A DNA stretch of 64,000 bases from Desulfofustis glycolicus DSM 9705. GTDB taxonomy: Bacteria; Desulfobacterota; Desulfobulbia; Desulfobulbales; Desulfocapsaceae. A program made the translations under genes and the position numbers. Of the stretch, positions 37,560 to 46,689 are shown piece by piece (positions within the stretch are counted from its first letter, which is position 1; every line of letters begins with the position of its first letter). The stretch spans positions 1-64,000 of the forward strand of contig NZ_FQXS01000002.1 in NCBI RefSeq assembly GCF_900130015.1. Direction: 5' to 3'. The notes beneath the pieces were generated by a model that was not told the origin of the DNA, searched no databases, and worked only from the letters and a program-made list of their open reading frames with translations.

Positions 37560-38438
37560 TTATCGAAACACAAAGCGACGCGCCAACAGCCGTTCCAAAC
37601 CATAAGCGAGAAGAAAAAGGGAGCCGCACAGAACCAGCAGAAGAAACGCGGCGGCGAACCCCATCTCCAGTTCCTGAGTTGTCGTGTATTGCGAAGAAAT
37701 ATAATAGATAAAAAACGGCAAGGCTTCATACTGTTCCAGCAGTGACCGAGGCAATCCGGCCGAGGCGACAACCCCAGTCAACAGGATAACCGCCGTATCT
37801 TCGGCAGCTCGGCCGATAGCCAGGATAATACCGCCGAGAATACCGGAGGTGGAGGCAGGCAGCAGCACCCGGTAGATATTCTGCCAGTGTCTGGCACCGA
37901 GTGCCGGAGCGGTCAACCGAAGTGTCGCCGGTAACGATTCCAACGCCAGCTGGGTGGAACGAATAACATAGGGGAGCACCAAAAACCCCAGGGACAATGC
38001 GGATATCAGCAGGCACGGGCCGATTCTTCCGGGAAACAACCGGTGCAGATAGATCGTTATCGTAAAGCCGGCCAGACCAATGACGATTGACGGCAAACCA
38101 GCAAGAACATCAAAGAGGGCCGACAGGGTTACCCGCCACCGCGGCGAGGCATAATCGGCGAGATAGATACCGGTAGCAATGCCGACCGGAGCCGCAACGA
38201 CGATTGCGCTGACGACGAGCAGCAGGGTACCGACAATCGCAGGAAACAACCCGTCGAAGACGGGCCGTCTACCGAGCAGTGCGTCGAGCGGATCGACACC
38301 GCCGAATATCAAGGATATGCTGAAGGCATCCAACCCGCGCCACAGTACATAGACTGTTACAACGGCAATACAGAAAAAGAGCAGTGCCGTGCACGCCAGA
38401 GAGAAGAAAACAACGAACCGTTCGGCGAATCTGATCAT
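37560..38438 (-). CDS. pstA: Phosphate ABC transporter permease PstA
   Basis: A 292-residue inner-membrane permease with six predicted helices and the cytoplasmic EAA-like loop (ALGARHWQNIYRVLLPASTSGI). The fold and motif GIYLADYA are typical of PstA. Separated from pstC by 3 bp. Confidence 0.93.
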   Translation of the reverse strand: MIRFAERFVVFFSLACTALLFFCIAVVTVYVLWRGLDAFSISLIFGGVDPLDALLGRRPVFDGLFPAIVGTLLLVVSAIVVAAPVGIATGIYLADYASPRWRVTLSALFDVLAGLPSIVIGLAGFTITIYLHRLFPGRIGPCLLISALSLGFLVLPYVIRSTQLALESLPATLRLTAPALGARHWQNIYRVLLPASTSGILGGIILAIGRAAEDTAVILLTGVVASAGLPRSLLEQYEALPFFIYYISSQYTTTQELEMGFAAAFLLLVLCGSLFLLAYGLERLLARRFVFR

Positions 38439-38441
38439 CGG

Positions 38442-39293
38442 CTAGTCGTTTCGAGTTTTGGACGTGAGGCGGATGACACTGACGAAAAGCACGGTAAAAA
38501 GATAGAGAACGATGCCGCAGGAAAAGATCGACATGAATTCCATCCCGGCGAAATCGGCGGCAATGACCAGGGCGATATGGGCGGTCAAGGTACGTGCCGA
38601 ATCGGTTACTGCACCGGGTACAGCGATACTGTTGCCGGCGACCATCAAACTGATCAGGGTATCTCCCATGGCCCTTCCCAGCCCCATGACGGTGCCGGCG
38701 GTCAAAGCCGGCCAGGCCTGGGGAAGCAGCAGATAAAGCAGTTTCTGCACCGGTGTGCCACCGAGGGCGTCAACGGCAAGGCTATAGGTTTTCGCAACGC
38801 CGGAAAGGCCGTTGACAAAGAAAATGACCATGGTCGGTGCAATCAGAATAGCCAGCACAAGTGCTGCCGACAGAATATTGAGCCCTGAGCCGCCGGTGAT
38901 CTGCTCCCGCATGAATGGCACCAGGAAAAAGACGGCAACGAATCCGTAGACCACCGTCGGGATCCCGGCCATGTAGCGAATCAGTGCCAAAGAGGCAGAG
39001 CGTAACCACGGAGGAGCCACTACGGTGGTGGCAAAGGCGGTGCCGAGGCTGATCGGCAAACCGATCAGCAGGGCCAACAGGGATATCACCGTGCTGCCGA
39101 GCAGCATGGGATAAATACCGTAGAGATTATCCGCCGGCCGCCACTCCTGGAGGAGCAGGGAAAAAAACTGGCCGCTGATCAGAAGCGGCCAGCCGAGATG
39201 CAGCATCAACAGGAATATGCCAACGACAAGAGTCCCGCTGCCGACGGTGGCGCAGAGCAGGATGGTTTTCTGCAGGAGATCTTCTCGACTCAC
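38442..39293 (-). CDS. pstC: Phosphate ABC transporter permease PstC
   Basis: A 283-residue permease starting with GTG at 39293, whose codon overlaps the pstS stop (GTGA). Six helices; EAA loop ALGGTPVQKLLYLLLPQAWP; PstC-typical YGIYPMLLGSTVISLLAL. Pairs with PstA to form the channel. Confidence 0.93.
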   Translation of the reverse strand: MSREDLLQKTILLCATVGSGTLVVGIFLLMLHLGWPLLISGQFFSLLLQEWRPADNLYGIYPMLLGSTVISLLALLIGLPISLGTAFATTVVAPPWLRSASLALIRYMAGIPTVVYGFVAVFFLVPFMREQITGGSGLNILSAALVLAILIAPTMVIFFVNGLSGVAKTYSLAVDALGGTPVQKLLYLLLPQAWPALTAGTVMGLGRAMGDTLISLMVAGNSIAVPGAVTDSARTLTAHIALVIAADFAGMEFMSIFSCGIVLYLFTVLFVSVIRLTSKTRND

Positions 39294-40117
39294 TTGACGG
39301 GAATGAATCCTTTGGCAGCAACGATTGCCTGGCCTGAAGGGCTGAGCAGATAGTCAATGAACAATTTGGCAAGCCCCTGCGGTTCGCCTTTGGTCAGGCT
39401 GAACAGGCCGCGGGCGACTTTGTAATCGCCGCTTTTCACGGTGGCGATGCTTGGCGTGACACCGTCGAGGGTCACAGCAGCGACCGTTTCATCGATGTGA
39501 CCGACAGAGACATAGCCGATAGCGTATGGATCGTTGGCAACCGCGGTCTTCATGGCACCATTAGACACGACAACGTTGGCCTTGGTATCAATAGCTTCTT
39601 TACCGATGGCTTTGGTCCAGAAAACGTTGCGAGTTCCGCTGGCTTCATCGCGCGTGTAAAGATTAATCGGACGATCTTCGCCACCCACTTCTTGCCAGTT
39701 AGTCAATCGGCCGGCGAAAATGTCACGAAGCTGAACCGAACTGAGCGCCTGCACCGAATTTTTCGGATTGACCACCACGGAAACGCCATCGATCGCCCAG
39801 CGAATCATGGTCAAGCCATAGGTCTCGAGTTCCTGGGACGTTGCTTCCCGCCCGGAATTACCGATATCGATCAAACCCTCACCCGCCTGCTTAATCCCTA
39901 CTCCCGATCCACCTCCGGCAATGGTAATCCTGATTTCCGAATTCATCTCCATAATCGCCTGCGCGGCGTCCTTCATCACTGGAATATGGGCGGTTCCACC
40001 GGCGATCTTCAAAGTTCCGCTCTGACCGGTGAAAGCATCCAGATCAGCGGCGTGCACAGCAGCGCCAGAAATCATAATGGCACATAAAACTGTCAGGGTG
40101 GCGAAGAAATTTCGCAT
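39290..40117 (-). CDS. pstS: Phosphate-binding periplasmic protein
   Basis: About 275 residues from the ATG at 40117 (AGGAGG site 7 bp before). Signal peptide cleaved near VHAADL. Phosphate-binding loops are seen in AGGGSGVGIKQAGEG and RDEASGTRNVF. Delivers phosphate to PstCA. In this arsenic-rich setting, a selective Pst system would help take up phosphate while excluding arsenate; this is inference. Confidence 0.93.
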   Translation of the reverse strand: MRNFFATLTVLCAIMISGAAVHAADLDAFTGQSGTLKIAGGTAHIPVMKDAAQAIMEMNSEIRITIAGGGSGVGIKQAGEGLIDIGNSGREATSQELETYGLTMIRWAIDGVSVVVNPKNSVQALSSVQLRDIFAGRLTNWQEVGGEDRPINLYTRDEASGTRNVFWTKAIGKEAIDTKANVVVSNGAMKTAVANDPYAIGYVSVGHIDETVAAVTLDGVTPSIATVKSGDYKVARGLFSLTKGEPQGLAKLFIDYLLSPSGQAIVAAKGFIPVK

Positions 40118-40628
40118 TGCCTTTCCTCCTATAAAAAAAAACAAACGGATAATCAGCGGTTCTTTGCTACCGCTGCTTAAGGGTGTATGGCGCCCCCGGT
40201 CCTGCCAGTGGCTCGGCACACGCTCATCAGCAGCTCAATTAGCACGAAGAACAGACAAAAAACCAATGGGAAATAACGATACTCGACCAGCTGAGCATAG
40301 GATTTTCTTATAACGCCCATGACGGGACGCCACAACGAACGATGGAAATCGGCATCGTGGCCGGGTGGGCTGGTTGGTCCTCCCTCCGGCTGCTGCGCTA
40401 CGGCCTGATCGGCTGGCCTCCGAGGCCGGCAGACAGGCCATCCATGGCCTGGCCACCGGTGGCGGACGTCCTGTCCGCCACCCTTCGGGCCTGATTCTCC
40501 GCCCCGCCGGGCCTCCGCGATGCAGACTCCGAGAGAACCAACCAGCCCGTGGAGTTCAGCCTGTGAAACTGATTTCCCACATAACCCCCATGACGGGACG
40601 TCACAACGAGCAATGATTTCGGCTTATA
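40118..40628. other. Intergenic region upstream of pstS with nested repeats
   Basis: A 511-bp gap. It holds the inverted copy B of the 182-bp repeat (40367-40548), flanked by imperfect 34-bp direct repeats at 40311-40345 and 40581-40614. I find no clear Pho box. Confidence 0.7.
40367..40548 (-). repeat. 182-bp structured repeat, copy B (inverted)
   Basis: Same length and order as copy A at 29859, in the opposite direction. Its arms read GGGCTGGTTGGT and ACCAACCAGCCC: where copy A has CC paired with GG, this copy has TT paired with AA. The inner stem shows another paired change (GGTGGCGGAC with GTCCGCCACC). Confidence 0.85.
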
Positions 40629-41384
40629 TCAGTGCTCCTCCATGAGGAGCAGAGCAGCTCCCAAGGCACCGATCCGCTGCGGTTCGTCAGGGACGAGTAC
40701 CCGCCGTCCGAGTTGTTTCGCCAGCAGTTCGGTCATGCAGGGGTTCCGGGCAACGCCGCCGGTAAAAACAACGTCGCCAGCCGATGAGACCCGGTTGATC
40801 ATTGCCGCGGCCCTGCGGATGACGCTGTGGTGAAGACCCAGCGCGATATTCCGGGGATCTTCGCCTTTGGCAATCAGCGAGGTGACCTCCGATTCGGCGA
40901 AAACGGTACACATACTGGAAATGGTCAAAGCGTTTTGAGCCTGTAGCGCCTCCCGCCCGAAATCATCGATGGTAAATCCCAGGGTTCTGGCCATGATTTC
41001 GAGGAATTTGCCGGTGCCGGCAGCGCACCGGTCGTTCATCTCGAATTTTTTCACCCTGCCGTTCTCCAGCAAGGCGATTGCCTTGCTATCCTGGCCACCG
41101 ATATCGATAATGGTCGCGGCATCACCAAACAAGGCCCGCGCTCCTCTGGCGTGGGCCTTGATTTCGGTAACCGTGCGCGATTCAAACGAGATCTCAAAGA
41201 GAGTGCGGCCATAGCCGGTGGCCATGATCCGGTCAAATGGGGCGGCATCGATCAGGCTCCTGGTCGCCGCCAGCGGATCATAGCCGGTATCGCATTGAAG
41301 GCTCGCGCACACCTGCCCCGCTTCATCGACCACCACCAGCTCGATAGTCCGTGAGCCGATATCTATGCCACCATAGTGGGTCAT
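40629..41384 (-). CDS. ATP-dependent activator of the double-cubane reductase (BadF/HgdC family)
   Basis: About 251 residues from the ATG at 41384. ASKHA-fold ATPase of the 2-hydroxyacyl-CoA dehydratase activase group: GGIDIGSRTIELV phosphate loop, IDIGGQDSKAI, and Cys in DRCAAGTGKFLE and SSMCTVFAESEV that hold the dimer-bridging [4Fe-4S] cluster. It fires single electrons into its partner at the cost of ATP. It lies 11 bp after the reductase gene. YjiL-like. Confidence 0.88.
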   Translation of the reverse strand: MTHYGGIDIGSRTIELVVVDEAGQVCASLQCDTGYDPLAATRSLIDAAPFDRIMATGYGRTLFEISFESRTVTEIKAHARGARALFGDAATIIDIGGQDSKAIALLENGRVKKFEMNDRCAAGTGKFLEIMARTLGFTIDDFGREALQAQNALTISSMCTVFAESEVTSLIAKGEDPRNIALGLHHSVIRRAAAMINRVSSAGDVVFTGGVARNPCMTELLAKQLGRRVLVPDEPQRIGALGAALLLMEEH

Positions 41385-41395
41385 GGTCGATCGTC

Positions 41396-42673
41396 TCAAC
41401 GGAGTTGTTCGACAAAAGCCTCAACCCGGGTGGTGAGCTGGCCGGCGTCTTCCATGCTGTAATCGGTTTCCAGGCGAAGACAGGGAATACCCTTTTCTTC
41501 CAGCGCCTTTTCCACGGGAATGGCTTCCATCAGATAGGGTTGACAGAACTGCAGACCATAATGAATGACGCCGTCGGCGCGGTAGGCCTTCACCATCTCC
41601 TCGATGTGTGCCAACCTATCGGTATTCGGAGTGAAGATTGCGCAGTCAACCTGGAAATAACGTTCTACGATAGCATCGATCAACTGGTCAACAGTACTGC
41701 CGGATTCATCAACGCAATTGCGGGTGCCACGCTCACCGACACAAGACTCCTCGCCGACGATGATCGCTCCGGAATTTTCCACGATCATCGGCAATTTCCA
41801 GTTCGGCACCGCCTGCGGGCAACCGGAAACGAGGATGCGCGGGGTACCGACCGGGCAGACCCCGCTCTTGGAGGCGACCCGTTGCTCGAGTTCGTCGCAG
41901 ATTTTATTGACCGCATCGGTAAAACGCGCCGGGTTGTCGTAAAAAAAGACCTGGTTGGCGAGCAGCGCGTCGAGGCCGGATATCGGTGCCGGGTCTGCAG
42001 CCCGCAAAGCGGACAGGCGGTGAATGGCGTTCCGCTTGGCATTGACCGTTTTTATGCCGCTGCGCAACGACTCGGTGGTAACGGCGACACCGGTAAGTTC
42101 CTGAAGGGCCTCCATGAAGCGGAGATACTCGCTTTTCAACAACGCCTTGCCGTTTGCTGACTTGACCTGAGGCAGATCCATCACATAAAGATTATCCACC
42201 AGTGGGCGCAGGGATTCATAGGCTTTCTTCTTGCCATCACAGGTGTTTTCACCGACGATCATATCGGCGCTTTCCAGATACGGGCACACTTTGCCAAGCT
42301 TGAAACCGAACGATGACTTGATCAGCGCGCAGGTGTTGCGCGGCAACAGCTTCTCAACCTCTTCCATCGCGAAATCGGCCCCCGAACAGAGACCGACCAG
42401 CGTGGCGTTGGCAGCCAAGACCATCTCTTCCGGCACGAAGACGCAATAGGACCCGATGATCTTGCGACCGGCTGCCTTTTCATCGAGCAACTCTTTGATC
42501 CGCAGGCCGTGCACTTCACTCATGACAAAATCGAAATAGGCCATCGTTTCCGGCCGATTTTCCTGGGCCAGATAGATGTCCCGGTAAGCGGTACCGAGAA
42601 CGTTCAGCAGCGCATCGTGAGAGGTCAGATCAAGCCCGAGGTCTGTCCACATCGTTTGGTAATCAATGCTCAT
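41396..42673 (-). CDS. Double-cubane-cluster anaerobic reductase (HgdB/YjiM-like)
   Basis: About 425 residues from the ATG at 42673. Two repeats of the 2-hydroxyacyl-CoA dehydratase D fold, with Cys in GSYCVF, GLCSGADF, NTCALIKSSFGF, VCPYLES, ENTCDGKKK, ESCVGERGTRNC and QFCQPY. A single large subunit paired with one activator is the layout of the double-cubane-cluster proteins, not of the two-subunit dehydratases. The physiological substrate is unknown; small-molecule low-potential reduction is likely. Confidence 0.82.
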   Translation of the reverse strand: MSIDYQTMWTDLGLDLTSHDALLNVLGTAYRDIYLAQENRPETMAYFDFVMSEVHGLRIKELLDEKAAGRKIIGSYCVFVPEEMVLAANATLVGLCSGADFAMEEVEKLLPRNTCALIKSSFGFKLGKVCPYLESADMIVGENTCDGKKKAYESLRPLVDNLYVMDLPQVKSANGKALLKSEYLRFMEALQELTGVAVTTESLRSGIKTVNAKRNAIHRLSALRAADPAPISGLDALLANQVFFYDNPARFTDAVNKICDELEQRVASKSGVCPVGTPRILVSGCPQAVPNWKLPMIVENSGAIIVGEESCVGERGTRNCVDESGSTVDQLIDAIVERYFQVDCAIFTPNTDRLAHIEEMVKAYRADGVIHYGLQFCQPYLMEAIPVEKALEEKGIPCLRLETDYSMEDAGQLTTRVEAFVEQLR

Positions 42674-43124
42674 TTTTCTTGTGCTCCTTGTTTTAAGAGG
42701 TGGCAAGCGCCATCGCTACAAGACGCTGCGGAGACGATCAGTATGCAGTCACATTGACGATGTGACGGATTCCATTTCCCCAAGGGAGTGCTCTTTCAAA
42801 CCGTCGCGGACGAACTGGCTGAACACTTCCTGCGCGACAATTTTTCAAGGTTCCCTTCAGCATGCCCAAAGGAGGCTTACTATTGTTTATGTAAATTTGT
42901 CAAATATACATTTCCGATTCGTAACCTTTTTGGTATCAGGCCATCCGATTCCTCCCCAGAAGGCTCAAGGGGACAGATGGTACCGGTTTATTAAGTGTAA
43001 TTCCTATTCTCTGCTATATTAGGATCGATATTTCCGATTTGACATATCATACAAACTGATTCAAAGTGGTACTTCAGTTGTCGGATCAATCTTCAACCAC
43101 CTTTTGCAATAATGGAGTGCTTCC
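42674..43124. other. Intergenic region with one repeat arm
   Basis: A 451-bp divergent gap with AT-rich right half. It contains AATTTTTCAAGGTTCCC at 42839-42855, identical to 33786-33802, and otherwise nothing I can name. Promoters for the reductase operon and the transglutaminase-like gene must be here. Confidence 0.5.
42839..42855 (+). repeat. Solo arm of the TTTTTCAAGG repeat family
   Basis: Seventeen bases AATTTTTCAAGGTTCCC, preceded by GAC as at 33783. An intact left partner is not seen, so this is a single arm or decayed copy. Confidence 0.5.
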
Positions 43125-44141
43125 ATGAAAACGATTCTTCCGATTATCATGGCCATCTTTGTTCTCCACATAGCTCCGCTGGCATACGGGGCGCAAAACC
43201 GGTCGGGCACCGTTACGCTGACTGTCGATCTGTCCAATCAACCGATTGGCAAAGAGACCAAGTTGTGGGTTCCGTACCCGGTTACCGATTCCCGCCAGGT
43301 CATCGGAGATATCAGTGTCAAAGGGGATTTCGCGACGTCTGGAATCTATACGGATCGCGAGAATGGCACGCCGATCCTCTATGCCCACTGGCCAAAAGAT
43401 GCCGCCAGCCGGACGCTGGTCTTCTCGTTCACGGTGGATCGCCAGGAGATTCGCCAGACGGACTTGCCGACCATCGAACCCGCCTGGAACCCATCGGATT
43501 ATGAGCACTATCTCACGTCAACCAGCCTTGGTCCGGTTGATGGTGAGGTGAAGAAACTGGCCGATTCAATCGTCGTCGGCAAAACGACAGTCCTGGAAAA
43601 GGCTCGGGCTCTCTATGACTGGACCGTAGAGAATATGTATCGTGACCCGGATACGATCGGTTGCGGCACAGGCGATGTCTGCCTCCTGCTGAAACGTCCC
43701 GGTGGAAAGTGCACCGATATCTCTTCTGTATATATCGCCTTATGCCGTGCCGCCGGCATACCGGCCCGCGAATTGTTCAGTGTCCGGTTAGGCAAGAAAA
43801 CTGAACAGGACATCACGACCTGGCAGCATTGCTGGGCGGAGTTCTTTCTGCCCGGCTATGGCTGGGTTACCGTTGATCCGGCAGATGTCCGTAAAGCGAT
43901 GCTCGTCGAAAAACTTGAGCTGGACAGCGAGAAGACCGCAGCATATCGAGAATTTTTCTGGGGTGGGGCCGACCCGTACCGAGTGGTGATTGCACAGGGG
44001 CGGGATGTGGTGCTCAATCCCCGGCAAGCTGGCCCACCCCTCAACACCTTCGGCTACCCCTACGCCGAAGTGGGCGGTGAACCCATTGACTTCTATGATC
44101 CGAAGGGATTTGTCTATACGTATAGCTTCAAAGAACTATAG
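43125..44141 (+). CDS. Periplasmic transglutaminase-like protein
   Basis: A 338-residue protein with a signal peptide (cleavage near AYGAQN), an N-terminal beta-domain and a transglutaminase-like papain fold. Catalytic Cys falls in RPGGKCTDISSVYIALCRAAG, His in TTWQHCWAEFFL and Asp in WVTVDPADV. It probably acts as a protease, amidase or cross-linker on envelope proteins. Confidence 0.85.
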   Translation: MKTILPIIMAIFVLHIAPLAYGAQNRSGTVTLTVDLSNQPIGKETKLWVPYPVTDSRQVIGDISVKGDFATSGIYTDRENGTPILYAHWPKDAASRTLVFSFTVDRQEIRQTDLPTIEPAWNPSDYEHYLTSTSLGPVDGEVKKLADSIVVGKTTVLEKARALYDWTVENMYRDPDTIGCGTGDVCLLLKRPGGKCTDISSVYIALCRAAGIPARELFSVRLGKKTEQDITTWQHCWAEFFLPGYGWVTVDPADVRKAMLVEKLELDSEKTAAYREFFWGGADPYRVVIAQGRDVVLNPRQAGPPLNTFGYPYAEVGGEPIDFYDPKGFVYTYSFKEL

Positions 44142-44185
44142 CGCTGGTTTTTCAGAGAAAGAAACCATTTTTCAAGGAAGATATC

Positions 44186-44527
44186 ATGTTCGATGTAACA
44201 GCCATGGCAAACGACAAACTTGTCAATTATCTAAAAGAGAACAAAATCTCATCGGCCATCAGGGTCTCTGTGATGCAGGGAGGCTGTTCCGGGTCGGCGC
44301 TGGGGCTCTCCCTGGACGAAGCAAAGCCGCAGGATGAATCATTTCAAATAGATGATGTAACCTTTGTGATCGATAAACATCTGCTCGAACAATGCGGCAG
44401 TATCAGTATCGAGTATATCGAAGCAGGCAGTCGCTCCGGCTTCACGATCTCATCCGCGAACCCTCTCCCAATGGCTGGTGGGGGGTGCAGTTCCGGATCA
44501 TGCGGGTCAGGGGGGTGCCGTCACTGA
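44186..44527 (+). CDS. HesB/IscA-like protein with Cys-rich tail
   Basis: A 113-residue HesB/IscA-fold protein. The first conserved Cys is in VMQGGCSGSAL (residue 34). The usual C-x-C at the end is replaced by a spread-out Cys/Gly tail (GGGCSSGSCGSGGCRH). It may carry an Fe-S cluster or bind a thiophilic element such as arsenite. It follows the transglutaminase gene by 44 bp and precedes the arsenic genes. Confidence 0.78.
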   Translation: MFDVTAMANDKLVNYLKENKISSAIRVSVMQGGCSGSALGLSLDEAKPQDESFQIDDVTFVIDKHLLEQCGSISIEYIEAGSRSGFTISSANPLPMAGGGCSSGSCGSGGCRH

Positions 44528-44702
44528 ACGGCAATTGGCTGAATACGGGGCAAGGAGCGACCATTCCCGGGACAACGGAAGCCCCCGATACTCACGTCCG
44601 AATCTGCCGCGAATCTCCACAAATCATCAACAGAGGGTCTCAGCAGGAAGGCGGCAAAATCCATGAAACATTGGTTCGTGCCGCCGCTGTTGGGCCACAA
44701 AA

Positions 44703-44933
44703 CTACGCAAGCCAGGACAAGACCTGCTCTTTCGTCGGTACCTTGCCGACCACCTTGACCTCACCGTCGATCACCACCGCCGGCGTGCCGAGTACCCCAT
44801 AGAGGGCGATTTTCATCAAATCAGACACTTTTTCGATATCGGCGGTAACCCCGGCCTCCGCCACCGCTTCCCTGACAACATCTTCCGCCTGTTGGCATTT
44901 TGCACAACCGGGTCCCAACACTTTGATTTCCAT
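44703..44933 (-). CDS. Small thioredoxin-like redox protein
   Basis: A 76-residue protein of the 'redox-active disulfide protein 2' type: KVLGPGCAKCQQAEDVV with the CAKC active site and LGTPAVVIDGEV cis-Pro loop. Last gene of the arsR-arsP operon, where such thioredoxins commonly occur; it may reduce an arsenical or keep ArsP thiols reduced. Confidence 0.88.
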   Translation of the reverse strand: MEIKVLGPGCAKCQQAEDVVREAVAEAGVTADIEKVSDLMKIALYGVLGTPAVVIDGEVKVVGKVPTKEQVLSWLA

Positions 44934-45000
44934 GTTCTTCCTCCACTGGTTCAGATTAACGATACGACAAACGGTTCAAACGACTCCGCAGCAAAACGCG

Positions 45001-46176
45001 CTAGCCGAACAAAGATCCATAGATGATTCCGGCAATGGTCGACATGGCGACGATAATCACGCAAAACGTCGCCGTCTTCTTAACACCCATAACGCTACCG
45101 ATAACCAGCATGTTCGGCAGCGACAAGGCCGGGCCGGCCAGCAGCAGCGCCAGGGCCGGACCCTTACCCATGCCGGCGCCGAGCAGCCCCTGCAGGATCG
45201 GCACCTCGGTGAGCGTGGCGAAATACATCAACGCGCCGGCCAGTGCAGCGATCAGATTGGCCGAAACGGAGTTTCCGCCGACCAGCCCGCCGATCCACTG
45301 TTCCGGGATCAGGGCCGGGTGACCGGGACGTCCCAGCAAAAAGCCGGCCACCAAGACACCGCCGGCAAGCAGCGGCGAGATCTGCTTGACAAATCCCCAG
45401 GTCGACTCCACCCAGCTCTTGCGCTCGTCCCCGGAAAACCATGCCTTGAGCATCAACCCAAGGGCTATCAGCAAGGCGATGGTGATATACCATTTGGCGG
45501 TGAAGATGGCCGGCCACAGGCCGGTGGCATCCGGTGCCGGTTTGGCAAACGCGGCAAATACCAGGATCAGCACCATGGTCATGATGTAGAGTGTATCCTG
45601 CAACAGGGTGCGCTGCTTGCCCTCCGCCTCCGGTACGTAGATCTTGCCAGTTGTGCGGGCCGCATCATCCTTGCGGAAAATAACGGCCATCAGCAAACCG
45701 GTGATCACCGCAAAAAAGACCGCACCGATCGCCCGGGCCAGTCCCAACTGCCAGCCGAGGATCTTCGCTGTCAGCGAAATGGCCAGCACATTTATGGCCG
45801 GGCCGGAATAGAGAAAAGCGGTGGCCGGCCCGATACCTGCGCCCCGGGTATAAATGCCGGCAAACAGCGGTAGTACCGTGCACGAACAGACCGCCAGGAT
45901 GGTCCCGGAAACCGAGGCCACCGAATACGACAGTATCTTGTTGGCCTGGGCCCCGAAATATTTGAGGACCGCCGCCTGGGAGACGAAGACGGCGATAGCG
46001 CCGGCAATGAAAAAGGCCGGAATTAAACAGGTCAGGACATGCTCCCGGGCGTATTCCTGGAGCATCATGAACGCTTCGAGCCCGGACTGCCGGATCAACG
46101 GATGGCTCCAAGGCACATAGTAGGCGGCAAGAAATACCGCCCCGATCAAAAACAGCTTGGTACGTTCTTTCATCAT
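45001..46176 (-). CDS. arsP: ArsP-type permease (organoarsenical efflux family)
   Basis: A 391-residue inner-membrane permease of the COG0701/DUF318 family with about 8-10 helices. The hallmark is AVCSCTVLPLFAGIYTRGAG, whose Cys pair in family member ArsP binds trivalent methylarsenicals, and a second repeat around TLTEVPILQGLLGAGMGKGPALALLLAGPALSLPN. Operon with an ArsR gene upstream and a thioredoxin gene downstream. The family also has metal-unrelated members, so substrate is inferred. Confidence 0.8.
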   Translation of the reverse strand: MMKERTKLFLIGAVFLAAYYVPWSHPLIRQSGLEAFMMLQEYAREHVLTCLIPAFFIAGAIAVFVSQAAVLKYFGAQANKILSYSVASVSGTILAVCSCTVLPLFAGIYTRGAGIGPATAFLYSGPAINVLAISLTAKILGWQLGLARAIGAVFFAVITGLLMAVIFRKDDAARTTGKIYVPEAEGKQRTLLQDTLYIMTMVLILVFAAFAKPAPDATGLWPAIFTAKWYITIALLIALGLMLKAWFSGDERKSWVESTWGFVKQISPLLAGGVLVAGFLLGRPGHPALIPEQWIGGLVGGNSVSANLIAALAGALMYFATLTEVPILQGLLGAGMGKGPALALLLAGPALSLPNMLVIGSVMGVKKTATFCVIIVAMSTIAGIIYGSLFG

Positions 46177-46272
46177 GCGTCATTCTCCCCGGCCGGCCCG
46201 GAGCCCGACCAGTTGTCCTTCGTTCCGGTCACTGCATCGCTATACAGCGATGGTTAGTCCCGTGATCATGGA

Positions 46273-46638
46273 TTAGAATCCCTTCCGGATATCTTTGTCT
46301 CCTCTGATCTGCTCCCGATTGATGGTCGGCAGGCGTACCGTCAACTCAGACATCTCCTCATCATCTTCCAGCCAGTGTCGCAGGTTGCCGAGCAGACTGG
46401 AGGCATAGGGACTGGCGGTGCCATCGGCCGGACGATAATTCACCCATTGGCCGTCTTTGGTATAGGTGATCAAGCCGGCCTCCTCCAGCACCTTGAGATG
46501 CTTACTCACCGTGGACTGGGCCAGCCCCAAAGCTGTCTGTATTTCACAGACGCAAAGAAACCGTCGTTGCAGCATCTTGACAATCTTGACCCGATTCGGA
46601 TCCGACAGCGCCTTCATGACTTTAGTGAATTCTCTCAT
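46273..46638 (-). CDS. arsR: ArsR-family repressor, first arsenic operon
   Basis: A 121-residue winged-helix repressor. Arsenite-sensing CVC lies in RFLCVCEIQTALGLAQSTVSKHLKVLE at the start of the recognition region, as in E. coli ArsR (C-V-C). An acidic C-terminal tail follows. It should release DNA when As(III) binds. Its promoter and a candidate operator lie just upstream. Confidence 0.92.
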   Translation of the reverse strand: MREFTKVMKALSDPNRVKIVKMLQRRFLCVCEIQTALGLAQSTVSKHLKVLEEAGLITYTKDGQWVNYRPADGTASPYASSLLGNLRHWLEDDEEMSELTVRLPTINREQIRGDKDIRKGF

Positions 46639-46645
46639 ATCGCCT

Positions 46646-46689
46646 CCATATCGTCATATCGGAATATATCTATTAGTGGGGTATCTGTC
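46646..46689 (-). promoter_or_regulatory. Promoter and candidate operator of the arsR-arsP operon
   Basis: Minus strand: TTGACA (46684-46689), 17-bp spacer, TATATT (46661-46666), a near-consensus sigma70 promoter. Half-sites CGATAT are repeated at 46635-46640, 46646-46651 and 46654-46659, across and behind the -10, a good place for ArsR binding. Confidence 0.7.
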
